A stretch of DNA of 46,561 nt from NCBI RefSeq assembly GCF_027923385.1, contig NZ_BSEC01000008.1, forward strand, positions 1 through 46,561. The letters are read 5' to 3'. The DNA comes from Methylocystis echinoides (GTDB lineage: Bacteria > Pseudomonadota > Alphaproteobacteria > Rhizobiales > Beijerinckiaceae). The notes beneath the pieces are model-generated. The model was not told the DNA's origin, searched no databases, and saw only the letters and a list, made by a program, of their open reading frames with translations. This document shows positions 26,801 to 35,025 of the stretch, piece by piece; the stretch's first letter is position 1; each line of letters starts with the position of its first letter. The position numbers and the translations under genes are program-made.

Positions 26801-28017
26801 GTCTGTCCCAGACGCTCCTCGTCGCCCTCCGGTCCCTGCGCCTCAACCCGATGCGAAGCTTCCTGACCATGCTGGGCATCGTCATCGGCGTCGCTTCCGT
26901 GGTGACGGTGCTGGCGATCGGCAGCGGCGCGCAGGGGCAGGTCGCCGACCAGATCCGGGCGGTCGGCGCCAACGTTCTGATGATCAATCCTGGGACGGCC
27001 AAGAAGGACGGGGTCCGGCTCAAGGCCGGCACCCGCCTGACCCTGACGGAGGGCGACGTCGACGCGATCCTAGCGCAGGTGCCGCAAGTCCGCGCCGCGG
27101 CGGGGTCGCTGTCCGGGAGCGCGCAGATCGTGCGCGAGAATCGGAATTGGAACACCACCGTCAACGGCACCACCAATGGGCACTTCCTCGTGCGTGATTG
27201 GCCTCTAGCGGCCGGGCGCACCTTCAACGGAACAGAGCAGACTACCGCCGCCAAGGTGGCGATCCTGGGCAGCGTCGTGGCCAAGGAGCTGTTCGGGCGC
27301 GACAACCCGGTGGGCACCGAGGTGCGCATCATGAGCGTGCCGTTCGAAGTGGTCGGGGTTCTCGACGCCAAGGGGCCGGACCAGGACGACGTCGTGTTCG
27401 TGCCCTTGGAGACGGCCAAGCTGCGCTTCCTCGGCAGCGCCAGCGGAGTCAACCGCGACGCCGTCGCCTACATCGTCGCCAAAGCCGTCTCGGACGAGGC
27501 GATGGGCCGGGCGCGCACGGAGATCGAGGAGCTCCTGCGCCAGCGCCACCGCATCACCGAGGGGCAGGAGGACGACTTCAAGGTCTCCGACCCGGCCGCC
27601 GCGATGGACGCCCAGCGGGGTGCCACGCGCACCATCGCCTTGTTGCTCACCTCGGTGGCGGGGGTGTCGCTGCTGGTTGGCGGCATCAGCATCATGAACA
27701 TCATGACGGTCACCGTGACCGAGCGCACCCGGGAGATCGGGATCCGGCGGGCAGTCGGCGCCCGCGGGGCCGATATCCGGCTCCAGTTCCTTGCTGAGGC
27801 CCTGGTGCTGTGCCTGCTGGGCGGCTTGGCCGGCGTGGTCGTCGGGGCCGGCGTCTCGCTGACGGTCGCCCGGTCGGCGGGATGGGCCACGATCATCGAC
27901 GCGCAGGCGATCCTGCTGTCGGTCGGGTTCTCGGCGCTGGTCGGGCTGTTCTTCGGCTACTACCCGGCCCACCGGGCTTCGCGGCTCGACCCGGTCGATG
28001 CCCTCAAGATGGAATGA
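26797..28017 (+). CDS. ABC transporter permease, MacB/FtsX type
   Basis: 406 residues. First membrane helix at about 22-45 (MLGIVIGVASVVTVLAIGSG), a large periplasmic MacB_PCD domain (about 46-275), then three C-terminal helices of the FtsX domain with the conserved TERTREIGIRRAVGARGADI cytoplasmic loop and the closing SRLDPVDALKME. Such transporters move substrates from the periplasm across the outer membrane by mechanotransmission. Since the Gly/Asn-repeat proteins carry Sec signal peptides, they are candidate cargo (inferred). Confidence 0.95.
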   Translation: MSLSQTLLVALRSLRLNPMRSFLTMLGIVIGVASVVTVLAIGSGAQGQVADQIRAVGANVLMINPGTAKKDGVRLKAGTRLTLTEGDVDAILAQVPQVRAAAGSLSGSAQIVRENRNWNTTVNGTTNGHFLVRDWPLAAGRTFNGTEQTTAAKVAILGSVVAKELFGRDNPVGTEVRIMSVPFEVVGVLDAKGPDQDDVVFVPLETAKLRFLGSASGVNRDAVAYIVAKAVSDEAMGRARTEIEELLRQRHRITEGQEDDFKVSDPAAAMDAQRGATRTIALLLTSVAGVSLLVGGISIMNIMTVTVTERTREIGIRRAVGARGADIRLQFLAEALVLCLLGGLAGVVVGAGVSLTVARSAGWATIIDAQAILLSVGFSALVGLFFGYYPAHRASRLDPVDALKME

Positions 28018-28059
28018 TCAGATCCCGTCGGGCACGGCCCGGCGCAGAAGGAGGTCACG

Positions 28060-28341
28060 ATGGTCCAACCGTTCGCGCGAATCGCTCTCGACGACACCCG
28101 CCTTACCCTGACCGTCCGGGAGCAGGAGATCATCCGGCACATCGCACAGGGCGCGCAGAACGACGGCATCGCCTACGAGATGGGCATCTCGGCCAATACG
28201 GTGAAGACGCATATCGGCAACATCATGCGCAAGTTCGGGCTCCACAACCGGACCCAGATCGCAATACTGCTCACGCCCCGCCTGGTGACGCCAGGGCCTG
28301 CGCGGCACCCGCGCGCCCTGACGTCCCGGCCCGTGCCGTAG
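28060..28341 (+). CDS. LuxR/GerE-type HTH-only regulator, 93 aa
   Basis: A single GerE domain: LTVREQEIIRHIAQGAQNDG, IAYEMGISANTVKTHIGNIM and FGLHNRTQIAILL, with no receiver or ligand domain. AAGGAGG precedes the ATG. Small HTH-only LuxR proteins can act as co-regulators or as antagonists of full-length FixJ-type regulators. It ends the transporter operon and its last 71 bases overlap, tail to tail, the fourth Gly/Asn protein gene on the other strand. Confidence 0.9.
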   Translation: MVQPFARIALDDTRLTLTVREQEIIRHIAQGAQNDGIAYEMGISANTVKTHIGNIMRKFGLHNRTQIAILLTPRLVTPGPARHPRALTSRPVP

Positions 28342-29002
28342 CGGGCGATGAAGTCGGTCGCCGGCCGGGCTCCACCTGGGCGCGACGGCGGCGCTTGACA
28401 GAGGCGGGACGGGAGAGGAACTGCTCTGGATCGGGGCGGGCCTCCTGGTCGGGATCGGCCGCCGCGTAGGCGTCGGCGCCGGTGAACCCGGCCGCCCGCT
28501 GCGCCTCGGCGCCGGCCCCCGACAGGCAGCGCACGCCCTCGACGGCGAGCGCGAGGGCGACATCGGGATCGTTGCACAGGATCTGCGTGGCCGCCACCCT
28601 GTGGCCAAGGCTGTACAGGGTCCGCGCGTAGAGACGCAGGTTGCAGCCCTTGTCGGTCAGGGTGCCGCCGATGGTGAGCCCGAGCCCGGGGCCGGAGCCC
28701 CCGACGCTGGCGCTGCCGAGGCAGCTCTCGATCCCGGCGGCCGCGAGGCCCGGCGCCCACACGCCCGGCGTATTCCGTCCGCTGCCGCTGCCGCCGATGT
28801 TCACCGAACTCGACGAACCCGCCGCGGCGGCGGCAGCCAGCGCGTTGTTGCTGCCATTGCCATTGCCGTTGCCATTGCCGGCGCCAGAATTGCCGATCCC
28901 ATTGCCGATCCCAGACTGGGCCTGCGCGGCGGTAATCATCAGGAGGGCGATGGCAAAGGGAAACAGGCGACGCACGGACAACCTCACCTCTGCGATACGC
29001 AT
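28271..29002 (-). CDS. Secreted protein with short Gly/Asn repeat and cysteine-containing domain (243 aa)
   Basis: An N-terminal signal peptide (LFPFAIALLMITAAQAQ) is followed by a Gly/Asn run (GNGIGNSGAGNGNGNGNGSN) like those of repeat proteins 1-3. Next come an Ala/Ser/Gly linker and a domain with Cys in ESCLGSASVGG, KGCNLRLYARTLYSLGHRVA, TQILCNDPDVA and VEGVRC, which could form two disulphides. The basic, low-complexity tail (KRRRRAQVEPGRRPTSSPAT) lies partly over the LuxR-type gene on the other strand. I do not recognise the Cys domain by name. The shared repeat ties it to the block at 20.5-22.2 kb. Confidence 0.78.
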   Translation of the reverse strand: MRIAEVRLSVRRLFPFAIALLMITAAQAQSGIGNGIGNSGAGNGNGNGNGSNNALAAAAAAGSSSSVNIGGSGSGRNTPGVWAPGLAAAGIESCLGSASVGGSGPGLGLTIGGTLTDKGCNLRLYARTLYSLGHRVAATQILCNDPDVALALAVEGVRCLSGAGAEAQRAAGFTGADAYAAADPDQEARPDPEQFLSRPASVKRRRRAQVEPGRRPTSSPATARAGTSGRAGAAQALASPGGA

Positions 29003-29071
29003 GGAATGCGACGCAAGACCCCCGGATCGTTTGGGAATTGTGCCGCGAGGTCAATGCCAGCAGAGATCCAG

Positions 29072-29353
29072 ATGAGTAATGAACGGCCGAAAACCTACGT
29101 GTTGCGAAAAAATTCGACCGCATGCGGCAAAAAGGTCGCTCTCAATGCTGATTGGGCTGCATGCTTATTGGCGATCGGCGTCCACGCGCCTTGTTCAGCT
29201 GGCGCGGCGCGCAATCAACGGGGGAACAAGCCCTGCGTAGATTGCCTTCGCTCGGAGATCGGCCTGAGGGATCAGATCTGCCGTGGTTGTCGCCGTCACA
29301 GGATCATATCGTCCACACTCGAAAAGGCGTGGGTTTTTGACATGGACAACTGA
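29072..29353 (+). CDS. Possible 93-aa protein with CxxC pairs
   Basis: Start MSNERPKTYVLRKNSTACGK; near the end KPCVDCLRSEIGL and ICRGCRRHRI give two CxxC pairs 14 residues apart, like a zinc ribbon. No clear ribosome binding site (AGAGA only) and no recognised family. Lies divergent from the fourth Gly/Asn gene. Could be chance. Confidence 0.32.
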   Translation: MSNERPKTYVLRKNSTACGKKVALNADWAACLLAIGVHAPCSAGAARNQRGNKPCVDCLRSEIGLRDQICRGCRRHRIISSTLEKAWVFDMDN

Positions 29354-29386
29354 TCCACAGTGCGTATCGTTGTCACCATGACAAAT

Positions 29387-29608
29387 TTATGGAATATTAC
29401 CGAAATAGTTGACCGCAAGATAGGCAGAATATAGGGCCGCCAATCCCGCTGCCGAGACCGCGCACACGACAAGCCAGCGATCAAAATGCTCAGCGTCGCC
29501 ATCTGCCTGGGTCGTCGCACAGGATAGGCAATACACATGCCCATTCTTGATCTCGCTCCCGCATGACCGGCATGCGCTAATAGCCAGAGATCTCTCGTCG
29601 GCAGTCAT
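29387..29608 (-). CDS. Zinc-ribbon membrane protein, 73 aa
   Basis: MTADERSLAISACRSCGSEI with a second pair in GHVYCLSCATTQ makes a zinc-ribbon (CxxC-x10-CxxC). One membrane helix lies at about 43-68 (WLVVCAVSAAGLAALYSAYL). The frame is open upstream, but the ATG at 29608 gives a complete domain. Such small zinc-ribbon/TM proteins are common hypothetical proteins in bacteria; function unknown. Confidence 0.6.
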   Translation of the reverse strand: MTADERSLAISACRSCGSEIKNGHVYCLSCATTQADGDAEHFDRWLVVCAVSAAGLAALYSAYLAVNYFGNIP

Positions 29609-30036
29609 TTTGCGTGCAAATAGTCTTTTGCCGCCACTCCAGAATCGAGCGGATCTACCATGCGCAATCAGTCTCATTTGAGCACTCGCAACCTCATGCC
29701 GAGATACTGCAGCGATAGAATACTAAATTCTGATAATTTGGCGGCAAAAAGGTCAGCAATCGCACCTTCGCCCACGCCGAGCTTAACGAGAAACCATGCT
29801 GAGAGACGTTCTCGCCGCTGCCTGCCCGCAGACGGGACGTAGCAGTAAGTAGTTTCTTCCAGTTGGCAAAAACCGCTGCGCGCCGAGGTCAAGTAAGACG
29901 CTGTCTCTCCGCAGGTATGGATCGCGGGCAGATGGTCGTCAAGGAGGGCCGCGATCGAGCCAAGAGGATCCTCAAGTGGGCTCCGATGCTTCTCCGCCAG
30001 TGACCACCGTTACCGACGCCCAGCGATGCTCCGACC
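29609..30036. other. Stretch without recognised gene
   Basis: About 430 bases with no supported gene between the zinc-ribbon protein and the VanZ-like gene. Confidence 0.35.
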
Positions 30037-30393
30037 TCAAGGCACCAACAAACGCCGCCGCACGCTGTCGAGCCCGCTGAAGATGTAGGCCGTCAACCAA
30101 CCAACCCCGCAGCCTGCAGCCTTGACGTAGAAGTCGGGCAAACGTCCGTGCCGGCTTGGCTGAAGTGTCTGAGCGGCCTCGAGTACGCCCGCGGCTGCGA
30201 TGGCGAGGAGAAGGACCAAGAGGCGCTTGCGTGGGTAGCCGACGCAGAACACGAGCGCGAACACAGCATATGCGCCCGCGCGCTCGATCCAGACCGGTTC
30301 GCCCGAAATGGGACGTACGCCGATTGGACTGACGGTCACGATGACGAGGGCCGCCAGCATGAGCCAGCCGAGGAGACGAATGGATCTCTGCAT
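30037..30393 (-). CDS. VanZ-like membrane protein
   Basis: 118 residues with three to four helices: LLGWLMLAALVIVTVSPIGV, RAGAYAVFALVFCVGYPRKR, LLVLLLAIAAAGVLEAAQTL and a final segment after GRLPDFYVKAAGCGVGWLTA. The E-x-x-Q-x-x-P-x-R-x-x-x-x-x-D pattern (EAAQTLQPSRHGRLPDF) is the VanZ signature. VanZ-like proteins often accompany exosortase and polysaccharide loci, which fits the exosortase-like gene 800 bases away. No ribosome binding site is visible at the ATG used. Confidence 0.8.
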   Translation of the reverse strand: MQRSIRLLGWLMLAALVIVTVSPIGVRPISGEPVWIERAGAYAVFALVFCVGYPRKRLLVLLLAIAAAGVLEAAQTLQPSRHGRLPDFYVKAAGCGVGWLTAYIFSGLDSVRRRLLVP

Positions 30394-30786
30394 AGGTCGG
30401 TTTGGCACAGGCGGCGTGTCGGAAGTACGGCGTTTGCAACCTTCAAGCCGACGGGCCGCAGGGCTGCGGCTCGGCGCCATCTTCGCTCAAAAGTCGCTTG
30501 AGGGGATGTTTTGGTGCGAGGGTACCAATGCGGACGACCAGAGCGGTTGCCCCGAGCTCGCCATCTGTCAATCGAGGTTGTGAGCGACGTCAAGTCAGGC
30601 GATATCACCTCCATTGTGCAGTTTATCAAAATTGTGAATTGACAGGTATAGCCGCACGATTGGTCATTAATCATAATTCCTAGATTCACATGTGAGTCGC
30701 GATCGATTGCAGAAAAATACGTATTGCGCACATGAGAACCGTATAGACATCTGCATATTAGATGAAGTTCGACCGTTGGCATCACA
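30394..30786. promoter_or_regulatory. Divergent upstream region of the exosortase module
   Basis: AT-rich from about 30600 to 30780, no gene. It must hold the promoter of the exosortase substrate gene at 30787. No sigma-54-type site (TGGCAC-N5-TTGC) is visible. Confidence 0.4.
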
Positions 30787-31152
30787 ATGAAGTGCGTAGG
30801 TACAATATACGCTGCTGCCGCAGCGCTTTGTCTCTGTAGCCCCGCGCTAGCAGGAAGCGGCAACGCCCTCGCCGGTGGGTGGAACGGAGAATTGTCGGGT
30901 GCGGGACTGCGCGTCGGAACGCCGGTGCCAACAGTCAACAGTAGCGGCACTCTGGCTCAACAAGCTGCTGCGCCGTCTTCGTACAGCTCAGGCGGTTCAT
31001 TTCTCGAGTTCGAGTCTGGAGGCGGCAGCGGTCAAACCTCGGGCGGAGCTCCGTCACCGGAGGTGAATGCCGGCCTCGGCCTGCTTCTGGTCGGTGGCAC
31101 GGTTGCCTTCCTTCGCCGCAAGCGCGGTCAGCCGGTTTCGCCAGCGACGTAA
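30787..31152 (+). CDS. Secreted protein with C-terminal exosortase sorting-like signal (121 aa)
   Basis: A signal peptide (MKCVGTIYAAAAALCLCSPA, cleavage after ALA near residue 22) leads to a Gly/Ser-rich middle. The C-terminus has the three parts of a PEP-CTERM-like sorting signal: short motif SPEVNAG (about 90-96), a hydrophobic stretch GLLLVGGTVAFL, and a basic cluster RRKR. The exact variant (PEVNAG in place of PEP) is not one I can name. The exosortase-like gene starts 11 bases after its stop, so it is probably its dedicated substrate. Confidence 0.82.
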   Translation: MKCVGTIYAAAAALCLCSPALAGSGNALAGGWNGELSGAGLRVGTPVPTVNSSGTLAQQAAAPSSYSSGGSFLEFESGGGSGQTSGGAPSPEVNAGLGLLLVGGTVAFLRRKRGQPVSPAT

Positions 31153-31162
31153 CGGCGAGTTG

Positions 31163-32050
31163 ATGTTTGACCGTGTGACCCCATCGCGGATCGGCATCGT
31201 CAAGGGCACAAGTGTTTGGGCTTCTTGGCCGGTCGTTCCAAGAGCGGCCTGGCTCGTGTCGATCTTCTCCTGCGGTACTGTCCTGTCGGTTATCCTCCAG
31301 CGATACCTGCTCGAGCCGACGCAGACAGCGCAGCACATCGTCGAATTTCATGTCGGTGAGGCGTTTGGCGTCGCCGCGAGCCTGTCCCTGGTCCTTGCCA
31401 ATCCACGCAGATCTGTGTCGCTGACAAGAGCGGACGTCGCCATCCTGGTGCTGTCACCGCTCATGTGGTTTGTGCCGGAGCAGCATGGAATCTACCTTGC
31501 CACCACCCTCGCCGGCATCTGGTTTTGTCTCGCAAGGCGCTCCGATCGACAGTTGGTGAGCCTCGGACAAATATGGCTCGCGCTTTCGATCTACGAGCTG
31601 TGGGGCAAGCTTCTCTTCAAGCTTTGCTACCAGATGATCGAGGCCGTCGAGGTTAGCCTGATCTACAGGATTGGAAGATTTTTCTACGACGGCCTCGGCG
31701 TTGATGGGCCACGCCTCCACGTTCGTGGCGACTGGTCGATTGTGCTCCTCGAGGGCTGCTCCTCATTTCACAACCTGTCGCTGACGGTACTGGTGTGGCT
31801 ATCCATCCTGAAGATCGCCAACCGTTCGTGCGATGTGGCGGCGTTTCGCGCGCTTGGCGTCAGCGCCGGCCTCGTCATTGCGATCAACATCGCGCGCATC
31901 CTGGCGATGCTGCCATCGCGCGAAGCTTTTCTGTTCTGGCATGACGGAGCAGGCTCGTCTTTGGTCGCGCTCGCGTCCGTCGCGGCGGCCATCGTGCCCA
32001 TTCTGCTTCATGTGGAGAGGCGTGCATGCGAGCTGAATCGCCAGAATTAA
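31163..32050 (+). CDS. Exosortase-like membrane protease/transpeptidase
   Basis: 295 residues with about eight membrane helices. The exosortase catalytic residues are all visible: Cys199 in LLEGCSSFHN, Arg245 in INIARIL, and His260 in FWHDGAGS. Exosortases cut PEP-CTERM-type tails and transfer the protein onto an unknown acceptor at the outer face of the inner membrane, commonly with exopolysaccharide production. The frame is open upstream, but the ATG at 31163 fits after the substrate gene. Overlaps the downstream gene by up to 25 bases. Confidence 0.85.
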   Translation: MFDRVTPSRIGIVKGTSVWASWPVVPRAAWLVSIFSCGTVLSVILQRYLLEPTQTAQHIVEFHVGEAFGVAASLSLVLANPRRSVSLTRADVAILVLSPLMWFVPEQHGIYLATTLAGIWFCLARRSDRQLVSLGQIWLALSIYELWGKLLFKLCYQMIEAVEVSLIYRIGRFFYDGLGVDGPRLHVRGDWSIVLLEGCSSFHNLSLTVLVWLSILKIANRSCDVAAFRALGVSAGLVIAINIARILAMLPSREAFLFWHDGAGSSLVALASVAAAIVPILLHVERRACELNRQN

Positions 32051-32583
32051 TGCCTTGGGCTCGCAGCAGCATCGCGATATTGTGTCTTCTCTTGGCTGCC
32101 TCGGTACTTAGTCGGATCCACACCTACCGTATACAGCCCGAAGGCGGAGGTGTGGTAGCCTGGGAAGCTCCGAGTGGTTTCGTCGACCTCGGCGACGGCA
32201 TCCTGCTGCCTCGCGACGTCGCGCAGCCTATGATTTTACCGATAGAGTCTTGCTCCTCATCGGCTTCCGTCTACTTTGCCCAGGTCAGCCCCTATGAACC
32301 GGACCCGTCACTCCTCGGCCGGCCACGACCTGGGGATCGTGTCTTCTACGTCTATCGCGGCTGGCATTTGGGAAACCGTTTCATCAACATCAGCCTCAAT
32401 TCGATTTACTTCTCGCGGCGCGCATATGCCCGATGGAAGATGCAGAAAATCCCCACCACTCGGGATTTCGCTCTTAAATTTATCGTGCCGTCCAGTTGCA
32501 AGGCGTCGCCTGAGGCAGTGATGGCCGTTTTTCGAACGACCCTCCCGCCATTCGTGTTCCCGTCGGTTCAAAGTCGGGATTGA
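32026..32583 (+). CDS. Membrane-anchored companion of the exosortase-like protein (EpsI-like position)
   Basis: 185 residues, one membrane helix at about 11-29 (ARSSIAILCLLLAASVLSRI) and an outward-facing soluble domain (WEAPSGFVDLGDGILLPRDV; DRVFYVYRGWHLGNRFINIS). Exosortase operons often contain EpsI-type proteins of this size and layout; the Y-x-x-W/R-G-W pattern is similar, but the match is only by shape. GAGAGG precedes the ATG used; the ATG at 32050, overlapping the exosortase stop (TAATG), is an alternative. Confidence 0.6.
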   Translation: MRAESPELMPWARSSIAILCLLLAASVLSRIHTYRIQPEGGGVVAWEAPSGFVDLGDGILLPRDVAQPMILPIESCSSSASVYFAQVSPYEPDPSLLGRPRPGDRVFYVYRGWHLGNRFINISLNSIYFSRRAYARWKMQKIPTTRDFALKFIVPSSCKASPEAVMAVFRTTLPPFVFPSVQSRD

Positions 32584-32816
32584 GGTCCTTCAAGGAGTCC
32601 CGAAAGGGGGATGCGAAAACATCATATTCGGCCCGGGCATCTCCCGATGACGCTCGCTAAGCCGTTACTCCTGATAATCGAAGCCGGCGGCGATTTTAAC
32701 TTTACCTGTCAAGGCTCCTGAAAGCCGGTCGCCATCGGCATAGGTGTCATAAAGGGTCGAGAGACCGCTCGGAACCGCTTGAGACCCCCCAGGACCGCTG
32801 CACCTGCGCTCGTGTC

Positions 32817-33107
32817 CTATAGCGCGATGGTCCCCACGAGCCAGGCGGCATAGTCGTCGTTTGCCGCTGGTTCAGTCGCAGTTCCTTCTGCCGTGAGGAT
32901 CACAGGAAATTCCGTCCGCATTGATCGCAACGCTGATCGAATGGCCCGCCGCACTTGTGCTGGCCTGCCCTGGACCTCCGCCTCGATACGGAGCTTCTGA
33001 AGCTTGTGCAGGAGTGCCTCGCGGCGTGGGTCGCCGGGCAGACCGTGATCGGTCGTGAGGAGCGCCATTAACGCTCGACCCATCGGGTCTTCGAGCAGCG
33101 TCCACAT
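32817..33107 (-). CDS. Hypothetical 96-aa protein
   Basis: Starts MWTLLEDPMGRALMALLTTD after a GAGGCG site. Helical throughout (REALLHKLQKLRIEAEVQGR; QVRRAIRSALRSMRTEF), ending in a short hydrophobic strand (YAAWLVGTIAL). No signal peptide. Family not recognised. Confidence 0.5.
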   Translation of the reverse strand: MWTLLEDPMGRALMALLTTDHGLPGDPRREALLHKLQKLRIEAEVQGRPAQVRRAIRSALRSMRTEFPVILTAEGTATEPAANDDYAAWLVGTIAL

Positions 33108-33480
33108 TCAAGCGCCTCTATGCTGTATGCCGCTCTATATCCGCCATCCGCCGGATGAGTCCATAAGTACACATGCCTCAATAATTTTCATAGAGCGCGA
33201 CAAGTACTGATCAGCGGCTGGCTTGAATTCTACTGGTCCGCGCAGCGAGGCAGCGATGGGGCTTTGCTCGCCTGCCGCGCCGCTAAAGATTGCCTCCGCC
33301 AAATACGGGGCGCCGCGGCGCGCTATGGGCGATAGGCCTTTGGACCGATGAACAGCTGCGGAAGGCGAAGCGTAGGCTTACGGATGTGTCCACCGGCTCG
33401 TGTCTGCTTGTGACCCGAGAGTTCCACAGTCAGTATGCAACAAGAAGTTTCGCCGTTTATTCGGTCCACTACCCGGCCGA
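33108..33480. other. Stretch without recognised gene
   Basis: No supported gene; several weak frames on both strands next to the IS1182 remnant suggest decayed mobile-element sequence. Confidence 0.35.
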
Positions 33481-33625
33481 TGAACTTGGTCGCGAAGGCC
33501 GTCAAGCGATTCGGCGAGGAAGACTGCCTCTACCGTTGCCAGGATAACACCTATCCGTGTTCGGCAGGCCAGACGCTGTTCTATCGGTACACCTCCGTCG
33601 AAAACGGCATGACCCTGCATCAGTA
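33481..33625 (+). mobile_element. IS1182-family transposase remnant
   Basis: The frame encodes AVKRFGEEDCLYRCQDNTYP, then CSAGQTLFYRYTSVENGMTL. This matches the segment of IS1182-type transposases before the zinc-binding cysteine cluster (KxxFxxxDFxYxxxxDxYxCPAGQxLxYRYTxxEKG). Start, catalytic residues and end are missing. The expected cysteine cluster after it is replaced by a stop. Confidence 0.6.
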
Positions 33626-33670
33626 ATCGGCTCGCGATCTACGTGACGCAATCCTTCGACTTGGAACGGC

Positions 33671-33709
33671 ACCAGAAGCATGTAGAACCCAGTTCCGGAC
33701 GTGGCTTGA
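33671..33709 (+). repeat. Copy A of a short dispersed repeat
   Basis: ACCAGAAGCA, a variable spacer, ACCCAGTTCCGGA and a CTTGA end. Also found at 36933-36972, with a weaker match at 38168-38191. Perhaps an end of an old mobile element. Confidence 0.45.
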
Positions 33710-33855
33710 CACCTTCACGCGCCGTTGGGCCTGAAGTCGGCAGATGAGGTGGAAAAGAATCGATCACAATGTGAGCATGACCCCTGCCGAAGGCACCTTA
33801 GTAGGTATGCGCAACCCATAAATTCACACAGACGGCGCTGTGAACGGGCAGGGCG

Positions 33856-34089
33856 TCACTGCCTGCTGCGGAGGGGGCGCAGAAGGGCGCCGAGCAGGAA
33901 ACCGAATTGCCCACAGACCAGCAGCGCCATGGCACGGCGCACCAAGCCAGAGCCTATGCCTAGATGATGAATATGCACGCCATATGCAATTTCGGCTGCG
34001 ACGACTGGCAGGAAGATCAGGAGCCACCACACCGAACCGAACCGACCTAGACTCAGGCCAAGCAGGGCGTTCAACAGAAGCCCCTTCAT
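33856..34089 (-). CDS. Small membrane protein, 77 aa
   Basis: MKGLLLNALLGLSLGRFGSV continues into WWLLIFLPVVAAEIAYGVHI, a polar loop with HIHHLGIG, and a second helix MALLVCGQFGFLLGALL. Two membrane helices, positive C-terminus. Lies 106 bases downstream of the sugar transferase on the same strand, so it may belong to the same transcript. Weak ribosome binding site. Function unknown. Confidence 0.5.
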   Translation of the reverse strand: MKGLLLNALLGLSLGRFGSVWWLLIFLPVVAAEIAYGVHIHHLGIGSGLVRRAMALLVCGQFGFLLGALLRPLRSRQ

Positions 34090-34195
34090 TTCAGTCCGTT
34101 CTCGCTTAGGCAAGGCGATAGATCAACGCGGCGACCAGTTACGTCGCGGCCGTGACGTTCATGGCGGAGCGGGGCGATCGCCTGGGGAGACCGAT

Positions 34196-34975
34196 TCACC
34201 TACTTCCGCGCTGGGCCAGGACGGCGGGAATGGTCCGCATCATGATCGCAAAATCCCTGCGCAGGCTCCAGCGAGTCGCATAGTCGAGATCCAGCACGAC
34301 ACGCTCGGAGTAGGTGGTGTTGGAACGACCCGAGACCTGCCATAGGCCGGTGACGCCTGGCGGGACGGCAAAGCAAGTGGTGAACGCCCGGCCGTAACGG
34401 GCGACCTCAGCCGGCACGATCGGACGCGGACCCACCAAGCTCATCTCACCGCACAGCACGTTCCAGAGCTGCGGCAGCTCATCCAGCGAGGTCTTGCGCA
34501 GCACTTGTCCGATGGTGGTGATACGCGGATCGTCGCTGAGCTTGTGTGTGGCCGCCCACTCAATCCGGGCCTGCGGGTTGGCGGCGAGATGGGCGGTAAG
34601 CACAGCATCACCATCTGTCACCATCGAGCGGAACTTCAGGCAGCCGAAGCGCTTCCCGTCACGACCGATGCGCATATGGCGGAAGATCGGCGCCTTGCGA
34701 TCTCCGACATAGACCAGGGCGGCGATCAGCAGCATCAGCGGCAAAAGGAGAGCCAGTGCCGTGGCAGCCACCCCGATATCCAGACCACGCTTGACCGCCC
34801 AATCCAACCGAAGGCCCCTGGCAACGAATGGCGGTGAAGGTAGAACCGCCTCAGCGACCGCTTCCGCTGCCTCACTCACTTGCTCGACAACATGATCGGC
34901 CACGTCGGATAACTCTGCTCGATGCTGCGGTGCGATAACACCGTTCGAAGAGGAGGGCTCGGCACCACTCGGCAT
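34196..34975 (-). CDS. Priming sugar transferase (exopolysaccharide; WcaJ/ExoY type)
   Basis: 259 residues. A variable N-terminus, one membrane helix (LDIGVAATALALLLPLMLLI at about 65-85) and the bacterial sugar transferase domain: PIFRHMRIGRDGKRFGCLKF, RSMVTDG, TSLDELPQLWNVLCGEMSLV-GPRPI, GVTGLWQVSGRSN. The enzyme moves a sugar-1-phosphate onto undecaprenyl phosphate, the first step of exopolysaccharide synthesis, at the inner membrane. AAGGAG precedes the ATG. A near-identical catalytic domain is encoded at 39982, and both genes have a CtrA-type site just upstream. Confidence 0.95.
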   Translation of the reverse strand: MPSGAEPSSSNGVIAPQHRAELSDVADHVVEQVSEAAEAVAEAVLPSPPFVARGLRLDWAVKRGLDIGVAATALALLLPLMLLIAALVYVGDRKAPIFRHMRIGRDGKRFGCLKFRSMVTDGDAVLTAHLAANPQARIEWAATHKLSDDPRITTIGQVLRKTSLDELPQLWNVLCGEMSLVGPRPIVPAEVARYGRAFTTCFAVPPGVTGLWQVSGRSNTTYSERVVLDLDYATRWSLRRDFAIMMRTIPAVLAQRGSR

Positions 34976-35008
34976 GGTCTCAGCTCCTTCGGTGAGGCCA
35001 GAGCGTTT

Positions 35009-35025
35009 GGTTAAAAATCTCTTAT
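35009..35025 (-). promoter_or_regulatory. Near-consensus CtrA-type site upstream of sugar transferase copy 1
   Basis: GGTTAA then AAATCTC then TTAT: TTAA-N7-TTAT, one base away from the CtrA consensus TTAA-N7-TTAA. It lies about 35 bases upstream of the start codon. The same arrangement precedes the paralogue at 40770. Confidence 0.5.

Noticed and set aside
28173..29123. Minus-strand frame of 316 codons overlapping the fourth Gly/Asn gene
   Set aside because: Another frame over the same DNA encodes the signal peptide, the Gly/Asn run and the cysteine domain; this frame is Arg-rich shadow.
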